Source: Leadbettera azotonutricia ZAS-9
GTDB taxonomy: Bacteria > Spirochaetota > Spirochaetia > Treponematales > Breznakiellaceae
DNA length: 64,000 nt
Direction of reading: 5' to 3'
Assembly: GCF_000214355.1 (NCBI RefSeq)
Contig: NC_015577.1
Span: forward strand, 1,754,453-1,818,452
Both the position numbers and the translations under genes were made by a program. The notes beneath the pieces were generated by a model. It did not search any database, was not told where the DNA came from, and saw only the letters and a list, made by a program, of their open reading frames with translations. Positions 35,201 through 42,765 of the stretch are shown one piece after another. Position 1 is the first letter of the stretch. Every line of letters starts with the position of its first letter.

Positions 35201-36624
35201 CCGCATCCTGCGGAACAAGCCTCGTTGAGGGTTATATCGGTGACAATGTCCCTGGCAATGGTAATGGCCTTCATATCCTGGCCGCCGATATCCAGGATGA
35301 AGGTTGCGCCAGGCACATATTTCCGGGCAGCTGCCGCATGGGCTACAGTTTCCACACTGTGATAATCCGCCCGCAATGCCTTGTAAAAAAGCAATTCCCC
35401 ATAGCCGGTGGTTCCGGCAGCAATGATCTCCAGGGTAATGCCAAGGTCCTGGTATTTTTTGTCAAGCTTGATAAGGGCATCCCGTATAAGGTGCAGCGGA
35501 TCGCCTGAATTGTTGGAATAGAACGTGTCGATCACATTTTCGTTTTCATCAAGGAGCACGAATTTGGTGGTAGTTGAGCCTGAATCAATGCCAAGATACA
35601 CCCGCAGTGCCTGTCCCCGCTGCAAGCCTGCCGCCGTAGGGACAGGAACTTCAAAGGGCTTATGCCTCTCATAGAAAGCTTTTTTTTCTTCTTCCGAATC
35701 AAACCACGCTTTTTGGGGCCTTTGGGTTTCGACCGACAGATGATCCCTATACGAGGCAAGAGCCGTCAAGCCCGCTTTTGCGTCGAATTCCTCCTGGCGA
35801 TCCGCGAACAAATCCCCCAGCGAAAGCGCCGCCCCGCAGGCAACCAGGGTCTCAGGCGACTTGGGCCATATAATGTCATCTTCATTTAAATTGAGCCGTT
35901 CCGAGAAAACCCGGATAAGGCTTGGGTTAAAGGTGAGGGGGCCTCCCTCGAAAGTGATGGGCGGCTTGAGTTCAAGGCCCTGGGCAAGGCCGCCTATGGT
36001 CTGCTTGGCAATCGCATGGAAGGTTGAAAGGCAGATGTCCTCTTTCCGGGCACCCTGGTTCAGCAAGGGCTGGATATCGGTCTTGGCAAATACACCGCAG
36101 CGGCCCGAAATATCGTATACAAAAGTGCCTTTTGCGGCATAAGCTTCAAACTGCTCTACAGGAATTTTAAGCAGCGACGCCACTTCGTCGATGAACGCGC
36201 CGGTGCCTCCGGCGCAGCTCCCGTTCATCCGCATGTCAGAAGCGTTAAGCTTGTTTGTCGCCTTGTCGTAATAGAAAAAGACGATTTTTGCGTCCTGGCC
36301 GCCTAGTTCAATGGCAATCCGCGTTTTTGGATACAGCCTTTTTATGGCAATGGAATTGGCAACAACTTCCTGGACATAGGGGACTTGCAGAAGGCCGGCA
36401 ATGCTTTTGCCTCCTGAACCGCATACTGCAGCGCGGAAACGGGTATCAGGAAATTGTATCGATATTTCGGACAGCAGATCATGGACTGTTTCTATCTGCC
36501 GGGCATTATGCCGGGTATAGCGTGAAAAGATGGATGTATTTGTTTGTGGGTCCACGATGACGGCTTTTGCTGTGGTGGAGCCCACATCAATGCCTATCCA
36601 CAGGCAAGAAGAAACTTGACTCAT
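32251..36624 (-). CDS. Giant 2-hydroxyacyl-CoA dehydratase activase-like protein (two BcrAD/BadFG domains + DUF2229)
   Basis: A 1457-residue cytoplasmic protein. Two ASKHA-fold activase domains: residues about 5-300 (GIDVGSTTAKAVIVD, NGSCAGGTGAF, SGRCGVFAKTD) and about 343-640 (GIDSGSTTTKFVLLD, EACSAGCGSF, SRCTVFMNSC). Both keep the cysteine pair that holds a [4Fe-4S] cluster between subunits. A Cys-rich stretch (SICRFCSNNCSRTL...NRCQRGE) follows, then DUF2229 (ITIGLPRSLEFWDSMPFW) and a C-terminal HgdB-like half. Homologues drive ATP-dependent electron transfer to dehydratases or related radical reactions. No dehydratase subunit genes lie nearby, so the substrate is unknown. It suits a strict anaerobe. 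Confidence 0.88.
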   Translation of the reverse strand: MSQVSSCLWIGIDVGSTTAKAVIVDPQTNTSIFSRYTRHNARQIETVHDLLSEISIQFPDTRFRAAVCGSGGKSIAGLLQVPYVQEVVANSIAIKRLYPKTRIAIELGGQDAKIVFFYYDKATNKLNASDMRMNGSCAGGTGAFIDEVASLLKIPVEQFEAYAAKGTFVYDISGRCGVFAKTDIQPLLNQGARKEDICLSTFHAIAKQTIGGLAQGLELKPPITFEGGPLTFNPSLIRVFSERLNLNEDDIIWPKSPETLVACGAALSLGDLFADRQEEFDAKAGLTALASYRDHLSVETQRPQKAWFDSEEEKKAFYERHKPFEVPVPTAAGLQRGQALRVYLGIDSGSTTTKFVLLDENENVIDTFYSNNSGDPLHLIRDALIKLDKKYQDLGITLEIIAAGTTGYGELLFYKALRADYHSVETVAHAAAARKYVPGATFILDIGGQDMKAITIARDIVTDITLNEACSAGCGSFLENFAKSLNIPVAEIAEAAFDAKDPAELGSRCTVFMNSCIITEQRNGKQADDLMAGLCRSIIDNVFTKVVRVSNFASLGDKIVVQGGTFKNDAVLRALEQYTGKPITRSPYPGEIGAIGIALLTKKHVEETPDFSSRFIGLGAMKDFNYTQESNSICRFCSNNCSRTLLRFSSGTTYVTGNRCQRGEIIGDLKDTKIREKVKQLTEELDGVPDLMKKRDALLFKNYPFALVNPEKDITIGLPRSLEFWDSMPFWTTFWKSLGFKVQISRPSSRHIFEQGLPFVASDTICFPAKLVHGHIRDLADSHVDRIFMPMIIRNPSENIDPLSDHLCAVVKGYPLVIQYSDNPARRWNTIFDTPMFHWFSEKDRNRQICDFMQNTFNLAPHVTREAIDQGSAALKTFREDLRSHGAQVIADLEKKPGAFAVVLAGRPYHNDELVNHDLSRCFIQQGIPVLTVDSLPGINQIDLKLTRTEIVNNFHSRILSGAIAVAQHPALEYVQIVSFGCGHDAILSDEVIRVLNEISGKTPLILKLDESSISGPLTLRVKSFIETVKTRRAKGITQKPRSLKDPYPVKFTKQDWKKKTILIPNVSRAFCQIVSAAIARQGFNVEPLPMGGRDAIKLGKKYVHNDICFPAQMNIGEALSVLESGKYDTHQLAIGMGKYQCDCRLAQYTSLARKAFDEAGFGHVPIITTDKLDSKNMFPGFRLELVFEIRVIWGLIMADILEDLRRKIRPYEKNQGETDQVFSNAMDAIMDGLARKGIAAAIKAYKKGIASFCEIPYDRSSRKGQVLITGEFLLSFHPGSNFEVESYLEKYNMEVIMPRLADVFWRDYVRMKSEVKDFHVSRPFQGILFAHIGDGLFNFIVTTLEKTAFQHPLYEASMRLPDLADLADPVMHRTFTSGEGYLIPGEIIHHARAGVRSFIILQPFGCLPNHISGRGVVKRLKEDFPGIQILPLDYDPDTSFANIENRLQMLIMNARE

Positions 36625-36706
36625 TTACTAATAAATTATACAGGATTCATCTATTTTTTTCAAGCATCTGTACCTCTTTCGGGGAATTCGGTATACTCAA
36701 AGGGTT

Positions 36707-38341
36707 ATGAAAGCTGACAAGCGGGTCGTTTTTGCAATCGTGCTTTGGGGCCTCACAGCCGGGGCCGCGAGCCTGTTTTCGCTCCCTTTTACCCTGATTT
36801 CCGCCGGAAACCCCCTGCTGGACGATATACGCTTCCTTGTCAGGGAGTCGGGCAATAGTTTTCGTTCCCTGACGCCTCCCTTGTCCCGGGACGAGGTTCT
36901 GCAAATTTTGGATGAAGTTGACGGGCCCTCCCTGTCGGGCAGTGCGCGGGAAGCCTATGACCGGGTATCCGCTGCCTTGAACCCTTCCCTGCTGTTTTCG
37001 GAGGGCCTCTTTGGCCTGTCTTTCCATGCCTCATTTGCCCCAGAAATCCATGCAAGGACCAATACGGCTATTCCCTATACCCGAAAGGATACAGAAAGCC
37101 CCATGGCCATTTCGTTCCCGGTAACCCTGTTCTTTGCCGACACCCTTCAGCTTAATTTTACCCCCATGCTTTCCGCCGACCCCAGCTATTACGCGGAAGA
37201 CGGCGCCCATTGGGGGACAAACATTCCCTATGAGCCGGCGCGGTTTGACCTGAATATGCCGCTGCGGGCTTTTGTCGCGGCAGGGGGGGCATGGTGGAAT
37301 GTGCAGCTTGGCCGGGACAAGGTGTCCTACGGGGCGGCCCATACAGGGAATCTCGCCCTTTCCGCGTCCCCCGATTACTATGACTTTGCCCGGTTTTCCT
37401 TCTTCGCGCCCAATTTTAAGTATTCTGCATTTATCAGCCAGCTTCCCCTGAATATTAAGGATCTCCTCGCCGATGGTGTGGCGCCTCCTCCCGACAGCCT
37501 TGGAAGCACCACCAAACGGTATATGTACCTCCACCGCGTCGATGCCCGGTTCTTCCACCGCATTTCCCTTGGGGCCAGCGAAGGCATTATGGTGGGGAAT
37601 TCTGCGCCGGAAATTCGCTTCCTCAACCCCTTTGCCATTTTTCATTCGTTTTTTGCCTGGCTGGATTATGACAAATGGGGCGACGGCGACATGGTAGGCT
37701 CCCTTTTTTCCTTGGACCTTGATGTGGCGATTATCCCGTCCTTGGCTTTTTATGGGCAGTTTGTGATGAATGAGTATTCGACCCCCTATGAACGGAAAAA
37801 TTGGCCGGATCAGGCGCCGAATGGCCTCGGATATTTGGCAGGCCTCGAATATACCCATGGGTTCAAAAACTGGAACGGCATTTTTTACGGCGAATTTGTG
37901 TATACGGATCCTTTCCTTTACACACTTTCAAGCCCCTTTGGGAGCTTTATCTCCATGCGCCGCCTCTCGGATGTGGGGGCAAAGAGCCTGCGTTATTCCT
38001 GGATTGGCCACCCCGAAGGCCGGGATACCATGCTTTTTGCGCTGGGCGCGGGTTTTTCAAAAAAAGATTTGGCCCTTTCTGTCGATGTTTCCTTCGTCAA
38101 TAAGGGAGAGCATACCCTGCAATGGGATTGGGATATGTCCCATGAATCCCGGAATGCGAGCACTCCCAGCGGGATTGCGGAACACCGGTTGACCGCCGGC
38201 CTGGCAGCGGAGTGGCAGCCCTTTGCCTTCCTTGCTTTATCAGGGTATATCGGGGGCGCTATGTCCATCAATGCGAACCATGAGTCCGGAACGAATGAAT
38301 ACGGTATGGAGTTCGGTTTTTCCGCCGCTTTTACTTATTAG
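36707..38341 (+). CDS. Wzi-like capsule-assembly outer-membrane protein (copy 1)
   Basis: A 544-residue exported beta-barrel candidate: signal sequence (VVFAIVLWGLTAGAASLFS), a helical region (about 30-105) and then many alternating aromatic strands typical of the capsule-assembly Wzi family (NVQLGRDKVSYGAAHTGNLALS; EIRFLNPFAIFHSFF; ending in FGFSAAFTY, an outer-membrane-like aromatic C-terminus). E. coli Wzi holds capsule at the surface. It is divergent from the activase gene and converges on a CDP-alcohol phosphatidyltransferase gene, overlapping it by 11 bases. Confidence 0.75.
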   Translation: MKADKRVVFAIVLWGLTAGAASLFSLPFTLISAGNPLLDDIRFLVRESGNSFRSLTPPLSRDEVLQILDEVDGPSLSGSAREAYDRVSAALNPSLLFSEGLFGLSFHASFAPEIHARTNTAIPYTRKDTESPMAISFPVTLFFADTLQLNFTPMLSADPSYYAEDGAHWGTNIPYEPARFDLNMPLRAFVAAGGAWWNVQLGRDKVSYGAAHTGNLALSASPDYYDFARFSFFAPNFKYSAFISQLPLNIKDLLADGVAPPPDSLGSTTKRYMYLHRVDARFFHRISLGASEGIMVGNSAPEIRFLNPFAIFHSFFAWLDYDKWGDGDMVGSLFSLDLDVAIIPSLAFYGQFVMNEYSTPYERKNWPDQAPNGLGYLAGLEYTHGFKNWNGIFYGEFVYTDPFLYTLSSPFGSFISMRRLSDVGAKSLRYSWIGHPEGRDTMLFALGAGFSKKDLALSVDVSFVNKGEHTLQWDWDMSHESRNASTPSGIAEHRLTAGLAAEWQPFAFLALSGYIGGAMSINANHESGTNEYGMEFGFSAAFTY

Positions 38342-39023
38342 CGGATTGAATTGAAATTTTTCTTGCCAGCTTGATGATAGTTGCCAGGCAGCCGCCCAGA
38401 TAAAACAGCAAATTGAAGGCAACAATAAAAATCATGCCTCCGGTAAAATGGCAGACAATCAGGGCCGGCATCAAGAACCCGGTAATGCCCACATTTTCCG
38501 CCAGTTTCCGTTCAAACGATACTGAGCCATGGGCTTCCTCGCCTACGATGTTCTTATATATCTGGTAGGCAACACGGGTAAGCAGATTGGCCGAAGCTGT
38601 AACGGCGGCAATAACCAGAACCAGCCAACAGCCCCCCCGCAGATAAACGTAAATGCCGGTGGAAATGAAAACGCAGGTGTAAGCCACAAAGCCCATAACC
38701 GCGTCTGCCCAGCCGCCCCAGGGGCTTGCGGTATGGGTAACCCGGGCAATATTGCCGTCCACGCAATCCAGGACAGAGAAACAATTAAACAGTATCGCCC
38801 CCCAAAGGGGAAGCCAAAATCCGTTCATTGAAAAAAGAACGCCTCCGGCAATGCTGAAAAGGGATGATATATAGGAAACCCCATTGGCCCCAAAATGGAG
38901 CCGCAAGGCTGCCCATGCAACCGGGATGGAAAGAGGCCGCAAAACGAATCTGGTCCATAAACCATCAGCCCGGTTTTTTTCCGGCGGCAGGGAAGCGGAT
39001 ATATCATGCAATGTAAAAGCCAT
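38331..39023 (-). CDS. CDP-alcohol phosphatidyltransferase-family protein lacking the fourth catalytic Asp
   Basis: A 230-residue membrane enzyme of the CDP-AP family, which moves a phospho-alcohol from CDP-alcohol. The motif D-x2-DG-x2-AR-x8-G-x3-D-x3-D is recognisable in FSVLDCVDGNIARVTHTASPW and then GGWADAVMG, but the last Asp, the proposed catalytic base, is Gly. Six hydrophobic helices surround it. AAGGGG lies correctly before ATG 39023, so the longer start at 39044 is rejected; that start would also lie on a promoter. It may use a variant chemistry or be inactive. Next to glycan genes it may make a polyol-phosphate linkage. Confidence 0.82.
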   Translation of the reverse strand: MAFTLHDISASLPPEKNRADGLWTRFVLRPLSIPVAWAALRLHFGANGVSYISSLFSIAGGVLFSMNGFWLPLWGAILFNCFSVLDCVDGNIARVTHTASPWGGWADAVMGFVAYTCVFISTGIYVYLRGGCWLVLVIAAVTASANLLTRVAYQIYKNIVGEEAHGSVSFERKLAENVGITGFLMPALIVCHFTGGMIFIVAFNLLFYLGGCLATIIKLARKISIQSANK

Positions 39024-39037
39024 TAATTTCCCCTTAA

Positions 39038-39067
39038 TTGACATAGAAACGGTTTCTTTTTTATGAT
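39038..39067 (+). promoter_or_regulatory. Sigma-70 promoter of the GT / YidC-sulfatase / GPT operon
   Basis: TTGACA (39038-39043), 18 bases, TATGAT (39062-39067) predict a start near 39074, only about four bases before the glycosyltransferase ATG at 39078. The transcript would be nearly leaderless, in keeping with the absence of a ribosome site. Confidence 0.6.
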
Positions 39068-39077
39068 ATTATTAATT

Positions 39078-40121
39078 ATGACTATTGTCCATGTTCTTGA
39101 ACCATTTGCTACGGGAATTACCACAGCAGTATTAAGCATAACCCGGCAGCTGGCGGGATTGCAGCATATTGTGGTTCATGGTTCCAGAACAGGATCGGAT
39201 ACAGAGGAAAACATAAAAAAGAAATTCCCCCAGGCAGTGCGTTTTATACCCTGGCCCTCGGCCGGGAGGGAAATCAATCCGTTAAAGGATATCCGCGCGT
39301 TAAAGGAGCTTTTAAAAATAATAAAGCCCTATAAAAATTCCGATGCCGTGATCCATCTCCATTCGTCCAAGGCCGGGTTCCTGGGCAGAATAGCATGCCG
39401 GCTCCTGGGCATAAAAAAGGTCATTTATACGCCCCATGGGGCTTCTTTTATACGAACCGATATCAGCGGATTAAAAAAGGCATTGTTCCGTTCCCTTGAA
39501 CGAATCGGGGGCTGGTTTGGTGGTATCGTGGTAGGATGCGGGAAATCAGAAGCCGGGTTGTACAGCAGCGCGTTGTGGGTATCAAACGGCGTTGAAATTA
39601 CCCCTGCGGCGAAGGATGTCGATCCGCATTTGGTAAGCTTTGCCGGCATAGCCAGCGTTCAAAAAGATCCCGCCCTTTTTAACCGCATCGCCGAAATGGC
39701 AAAGGGGGAAACATCCTTTTGCTGGATAGGGGATGGTCCTTTGCGGGGCAGCCTTAAATCGAAAAATATAACAGTTACCGGATGGACCGATAAAAAGACT
39801 GTGGATGGTTATTTGGCAAAGACCCTGGTTTACCTGTCCGCGTCAGCCTGGGAAGGGCTTCCCTTCGGCGTATTGGAAGCAATGAATGCTTCCTGTGCAT
39901 TGTTGCTGCGGAATGTGTACGGGAACCGGGATCTTGTTTTATCCGGCAAGAACGGCTATTTGTTCAATGACGAGGGCGAAGCGGCATTGCTGCTTGCCAA
40001 AATGCTTAAAAACAAAACAGAAACCATTACTATGGGCCTGGAAAGCCGGGCCATGGCACAATCCCTGTATTCGGAAGAAAAAATGGGCCTGGAGTACGGT
40101 AAAATATATGCCGCTATCTGA
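39078..40121 (+). CDS. GT-B glycosyltransferase, family 4-like
   Basis: A 347-residue glycosyltransferase. The N-terminal Rossmann half has MTIVHVLEPFATGITTAV and IHLHSSKAGFLGRI, and YTPHGASFI. The C-terminal donor half carries FCWIGDGPLRGSL, VYLSASAWEGLPFGVLEAMNASCALL and the E-x7-E-like pattern of GT4 enzymes. The ATG at 39063 is inside the promoter -10 region, so 39078 is chosen. Its 3' end overlaps the YidC-sulfatase gene by 14 bases, tying it to that module. The sugar is unknown. Confidence 0.85.
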   Translation: MTIVHVLEPFATGITTAVLSITRQLAGLQHIVVHGSRTGSDTEENIKKKFPQAVRFIPWPSAGREINPLKDIRALKELLKIIKPYKNSDAVIHLHSSKAGFLGRIACRLLGIKKVIYTPHGASFIRTDISGLKKALFRSLERIGGWFGGIVVGCGKSEAGLYSSALWVSNGVEITPAAKDVDPHLVSFAGIASVQKDPALFNRIAEMAKGETSFCWIGDGPLRGSLKSKNITVTGWTDKKTVDGYLAKTLVYLSASAWEGLPFGVLEAMNASCALLLRNVYGNRDLVLSGKNGYLFNDEGEAALLLAKMLKNKTETITMGLESRAMAQSLYSEEKMGLEYGKIYAAI

Positions 40122-42765
40122 TCTGCTTTATACTTTTTTTATCTGGCCCATACGGATAATAATCGAATTCCTTTTTGTCCTTTTTAACCGGACTTTTTAT
40201 GATGCCGGGCTGGCAGTTGTTTTTTTAAGCCTTGCTGTAAACACCATACTGCTTCCGATTTATGCTGTTGCCGACAAGTGGCAGCAGGAAGAACGGAATC
40301 TGCAAAAAGGGATGAAAAAAAAGCTGACCGACATAAAGGCTGTCTTTAAGGGCGATGAACGGCAAATGATCATCAATGCCTACTACCGGCAGATGGGATA
40401 TTCCCCATTGTCCGCATTGAAATCCAGCATAGGATTGCTTCTGCAAATACCGTTTTTTATCGCGGCCTATCAATTGCTATCCCATACCCCGTCCCTGGCA
40501 GGGGAATCTTTTTGGGTTTTGAAAAACCTTGGCAATCCCGACGGCTTTATCCATGCGGGGAATAGGGCGATCAATATCATGCCTTTCATTATGACTGCGG
40601 TGAATATCGCTTCCGCTTTTATATACACCAAAGATTTGGGCAGACGCGAAAAAATACAGCTCTTCGGAATTTCCCTTGTTTTTTTGGTATTATTATATAA
40701 TTCCCCATCAGGATTGGTGCTTTACTGGACCTGCAACAATATATTTTCCCTGGGCAAAAATATAGCCGCCTCAAAATTAAAGCACCCCGGTAGAATGCTC
40801 CAGATAGTAACTTCCGCCTTTGCGATTATCCTAATAATCGGCGCGCTTTCCGGTATTTTTGACATTGACCGCTACAGGTTTTTATTTGCCGGAATTGGTT
40901 TTGCCCTGTTCCTTGCGCCTTTTGCCTGGAAGCTGTTGACGCGGTACGCGGTCACCCTGAAATCCCCGTTTACGGAATGGCGGCTTTTATACTTTTCTTC
41001 CATAGCTTTGCTTTGTTTGATTCTTGGCGCCCTTATCCCCGGGCAGGTCATTGCGGGATCGGTTTCCGATTTCTCCGCGCCCTGGCAATTCTTGCTGCGA
41101 ACCTTTATTCAATCCATTGCATTTACTGTTTTGATCCCTTTACTTGTATGGGCTTTCGCCAATAGGGATGTCAGGAAAATCCTTGCCATTGGTTTTGGGA
41201 TAATTGCCTTTTTGGCCCTTGTATGCCTGTTCGCCTTAAGCTCTTCCTATGGCGTCATGACCAATAGCTTCAAAATAGAAGATACCCAATTGATCGTCAA
41301 GGCGTTTCCATTCTGGGTTAACCTTGCTGCGGCCGCTGTATCGATTATAATTCCCGCTGTTTTCGTGTTGATTAAAAAACAGAAAATCCTTGCTTCCCTG
41401 TATAATGCAACCGCTCTGGCAATTCTCGTTATGGCAATTATTAATATGGCAGGCATCAATAGGGAAATCAGGGAGCTTGAAAAAATCAGGAATTCCGCCC
41501 CGGTAGCAAACGAATCTGTCTCTGTGTTTCCTTTTACAAGCAAAGGGACAAATACTTTTGTAATGTTTCTTGACAGGGCTCTTGGCATAGCCATGCATAC
41601 CGCCCTGGAGCAGATGCCCGAATTAAATGCAAAATTGGACGGCTTTACCTGGTATCCAAACACCCTTTCTTTTGGGCATTGCACTATTACCGGCCTTCCG
41701 GCATTGATGGGGGGATACGATTATACCCCGGAAAAAATCGATCTGCGAAAAGATGAATTGCTAAAAGATAAGATAAACGAGTCTCTCACTGTATTGCCAA
41801 AATTATTCGGGGAAGCAGGGTACAGGGTTTCGGTTTCCGACCCTACCATGACTAATATGCAGCTTATTTCTGATATTTCAGTTTTTAAAGGCATGAAAAA
41901 TGTCACAGCCCAAAACCTTGACGGGCGTTTTAGCAAGCGCTTCATGGAAGAATTCCCCCATGAGGCTGAGCAGCTTATCGATAGTTTTGATTTTGATATA
42001 TTATTCCGCTATGGGCTTTTCAGGGTTGCATTGCCGGCACTTCGTTACGGCATCCATTATAAAGGAATCTGGTGGCGCGACGGTGCGTCCAATGCGTATG
42101 GCCGGGGGGTAACTGAATACGCAAGCCTTTATTATTTATCCGATTTTTGTGCCGTCGATGAAGGGCCTGATACGCTGAATATTTTTACCAATGAGACAAC
42201 CCATGAACCAGGGGCGTATGATTCAAGCCTTTTGCCTGTGCCCGGCTTAATCCATTATGACGAAGTAGAAATCGCTGCATTTGGTTCCGAGGACAATGCA
42301 AGCTATATGTATACATTTATGTCGGCTATGAAAGCCGTAACCCGCTGGATTGATAGCCTTAAAGAAATGGCGGTATACGATAATTCACGGATTATCATTG
42401 TTTCCGATCACGGCAACGGCTTTGACACTGACCTCTTTGAAGGAAGCGGTATGGAAGCCTATAATCCGCTGCTATTGGTAAAGCAGCCTGGCGCAAGGGG
42501 AAGCCTGTCCATATCGCACGAATTTATGACAAACGCCGATGTCCCATCCCTGGCGACAGCGGATTTTAAAGGTGCAATCAACCCTTACCTGGGTACACCC
42601 ATAAATATGGCTTCAAAAAGCGGAACTTTGACTGTGGCGCAGGCAGTATCTTCCCAGCCCCGCCGTCATGGCCCGTACCAGTTCAGCCTTGCAAGAACAC
42701 GGAAGCTTCTGGAAAAGGATATTTTCAGCGCCCTGTCATGGGCCGATTGGCAGGGGAACAAATAA
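40108..42765 (+). CDS. YidC/Oxa1-like membrane domain fused to LTA-synthase/sulfatase-like domain (copy 1)
   Basis: An 885-residue fusion. Residues 1-240 resemble the YidC insertase core: FLSLAVNTILLPIY, GDERQMIINAYYRQMGYSPLSALKSS, LLLQIPFFIAAYQLL and PSGLVLYWTCNNIFSL. The groove Arg usual in insertases is Asn45. A further bundle of about eight helices (240-470) leads to an alkaline-phosphatase/sulfatase-fold domain expected outside the membrane: Asp489 (FLDRA), a likely nucleophile Thr526 (GHCTITG), and Asp767-His768 in VSDHGNG. This resembles LtaS-like phosphoglycerol transferases. It overlaps the TagB/F-like gene by one base (TAATG). Inference: it transfers or polymerises a phospho-alcohol on a surface glycan. 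Confidence 0.85.
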   Translation: MPLSDLLYTFFIWPIRIIIEFLFVLFNRTFYDAGLAVVFLSLAVNTILLPIYAVADKWQQEERNLQKGMKKKLTDIKAVFKGDERQMIINAYYRQMGYSPLSALKSSIGLLLQIPFFIAAYQLLSHTPSLAGESFWVLKNLGNPDGFIHAGNRAINIMPFIMTAVNIASAFIYTKDLGRREKIQLFGISLVFLVLLYNSPSGLVLYWTCNNIFSLGKNIAASKLKHPGRMLQIVTSAFAIILIIGALSGIFDIDRYRFLFAGIGFALFLAPFAWKLLTRYAVTLKSPFTEWRLLYFSSIALLCLILGALIPGQVIAGSVSDFSAPWQFLLRTFIQSIAFTVLIPLLVWAFANRDVRKILAIGFGIIAFLALVCLFALSSSYGVMTNSFKIEDTQLIVKAFPFWVNLAAAAVSIIIPAVFVLIKKQKILASLYNATALAILVMAIINMAGINREIRELEKIRNSAPVANESVSVFPFTSKGTNTFVMFLDRALGIAMHTALEQMPELNAKLDGFTWYPNTLSFGHCTITGLPALMGGYDYTPEKIDLRKDELLKDKINESLTVLPKLFGEAGYRVSVSDPTMTNMQLISDISVFKGMKNVTAQNLDGRFSKRFMEEFPHEAEQLIDSFDFDILFRYGLFRVALPALRYGIHYKGIWWRDGASNAYGRGVTEYASLYYLSDFCAVDEGPDTLNIFTNETTHEPGAYDSSLLPVPGLIHYDEVEIAAFGSEDNASYMYTFMSAMKAVTRWIDSLKEMAVYDNSRIIIVSDHGNGFDTDLFEGSGMEAYNPLLLVKQPGARGSLSISHEFMTNADVPSLATADFKGAINPYLGTPINMASKSGTLTVAQAVSSQPRRHGPYQFSLARTRKLLEKDIFSALSWADWQGNK

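Noticed and set aside
39886-40107. N-terminal extension of the YidC-sulfatase frame upstream of 40108
   Set aside because: It lies entirely within the glycosyltransferase gene in another frame, and the ATG at 40108 starts a proper membrane protein.
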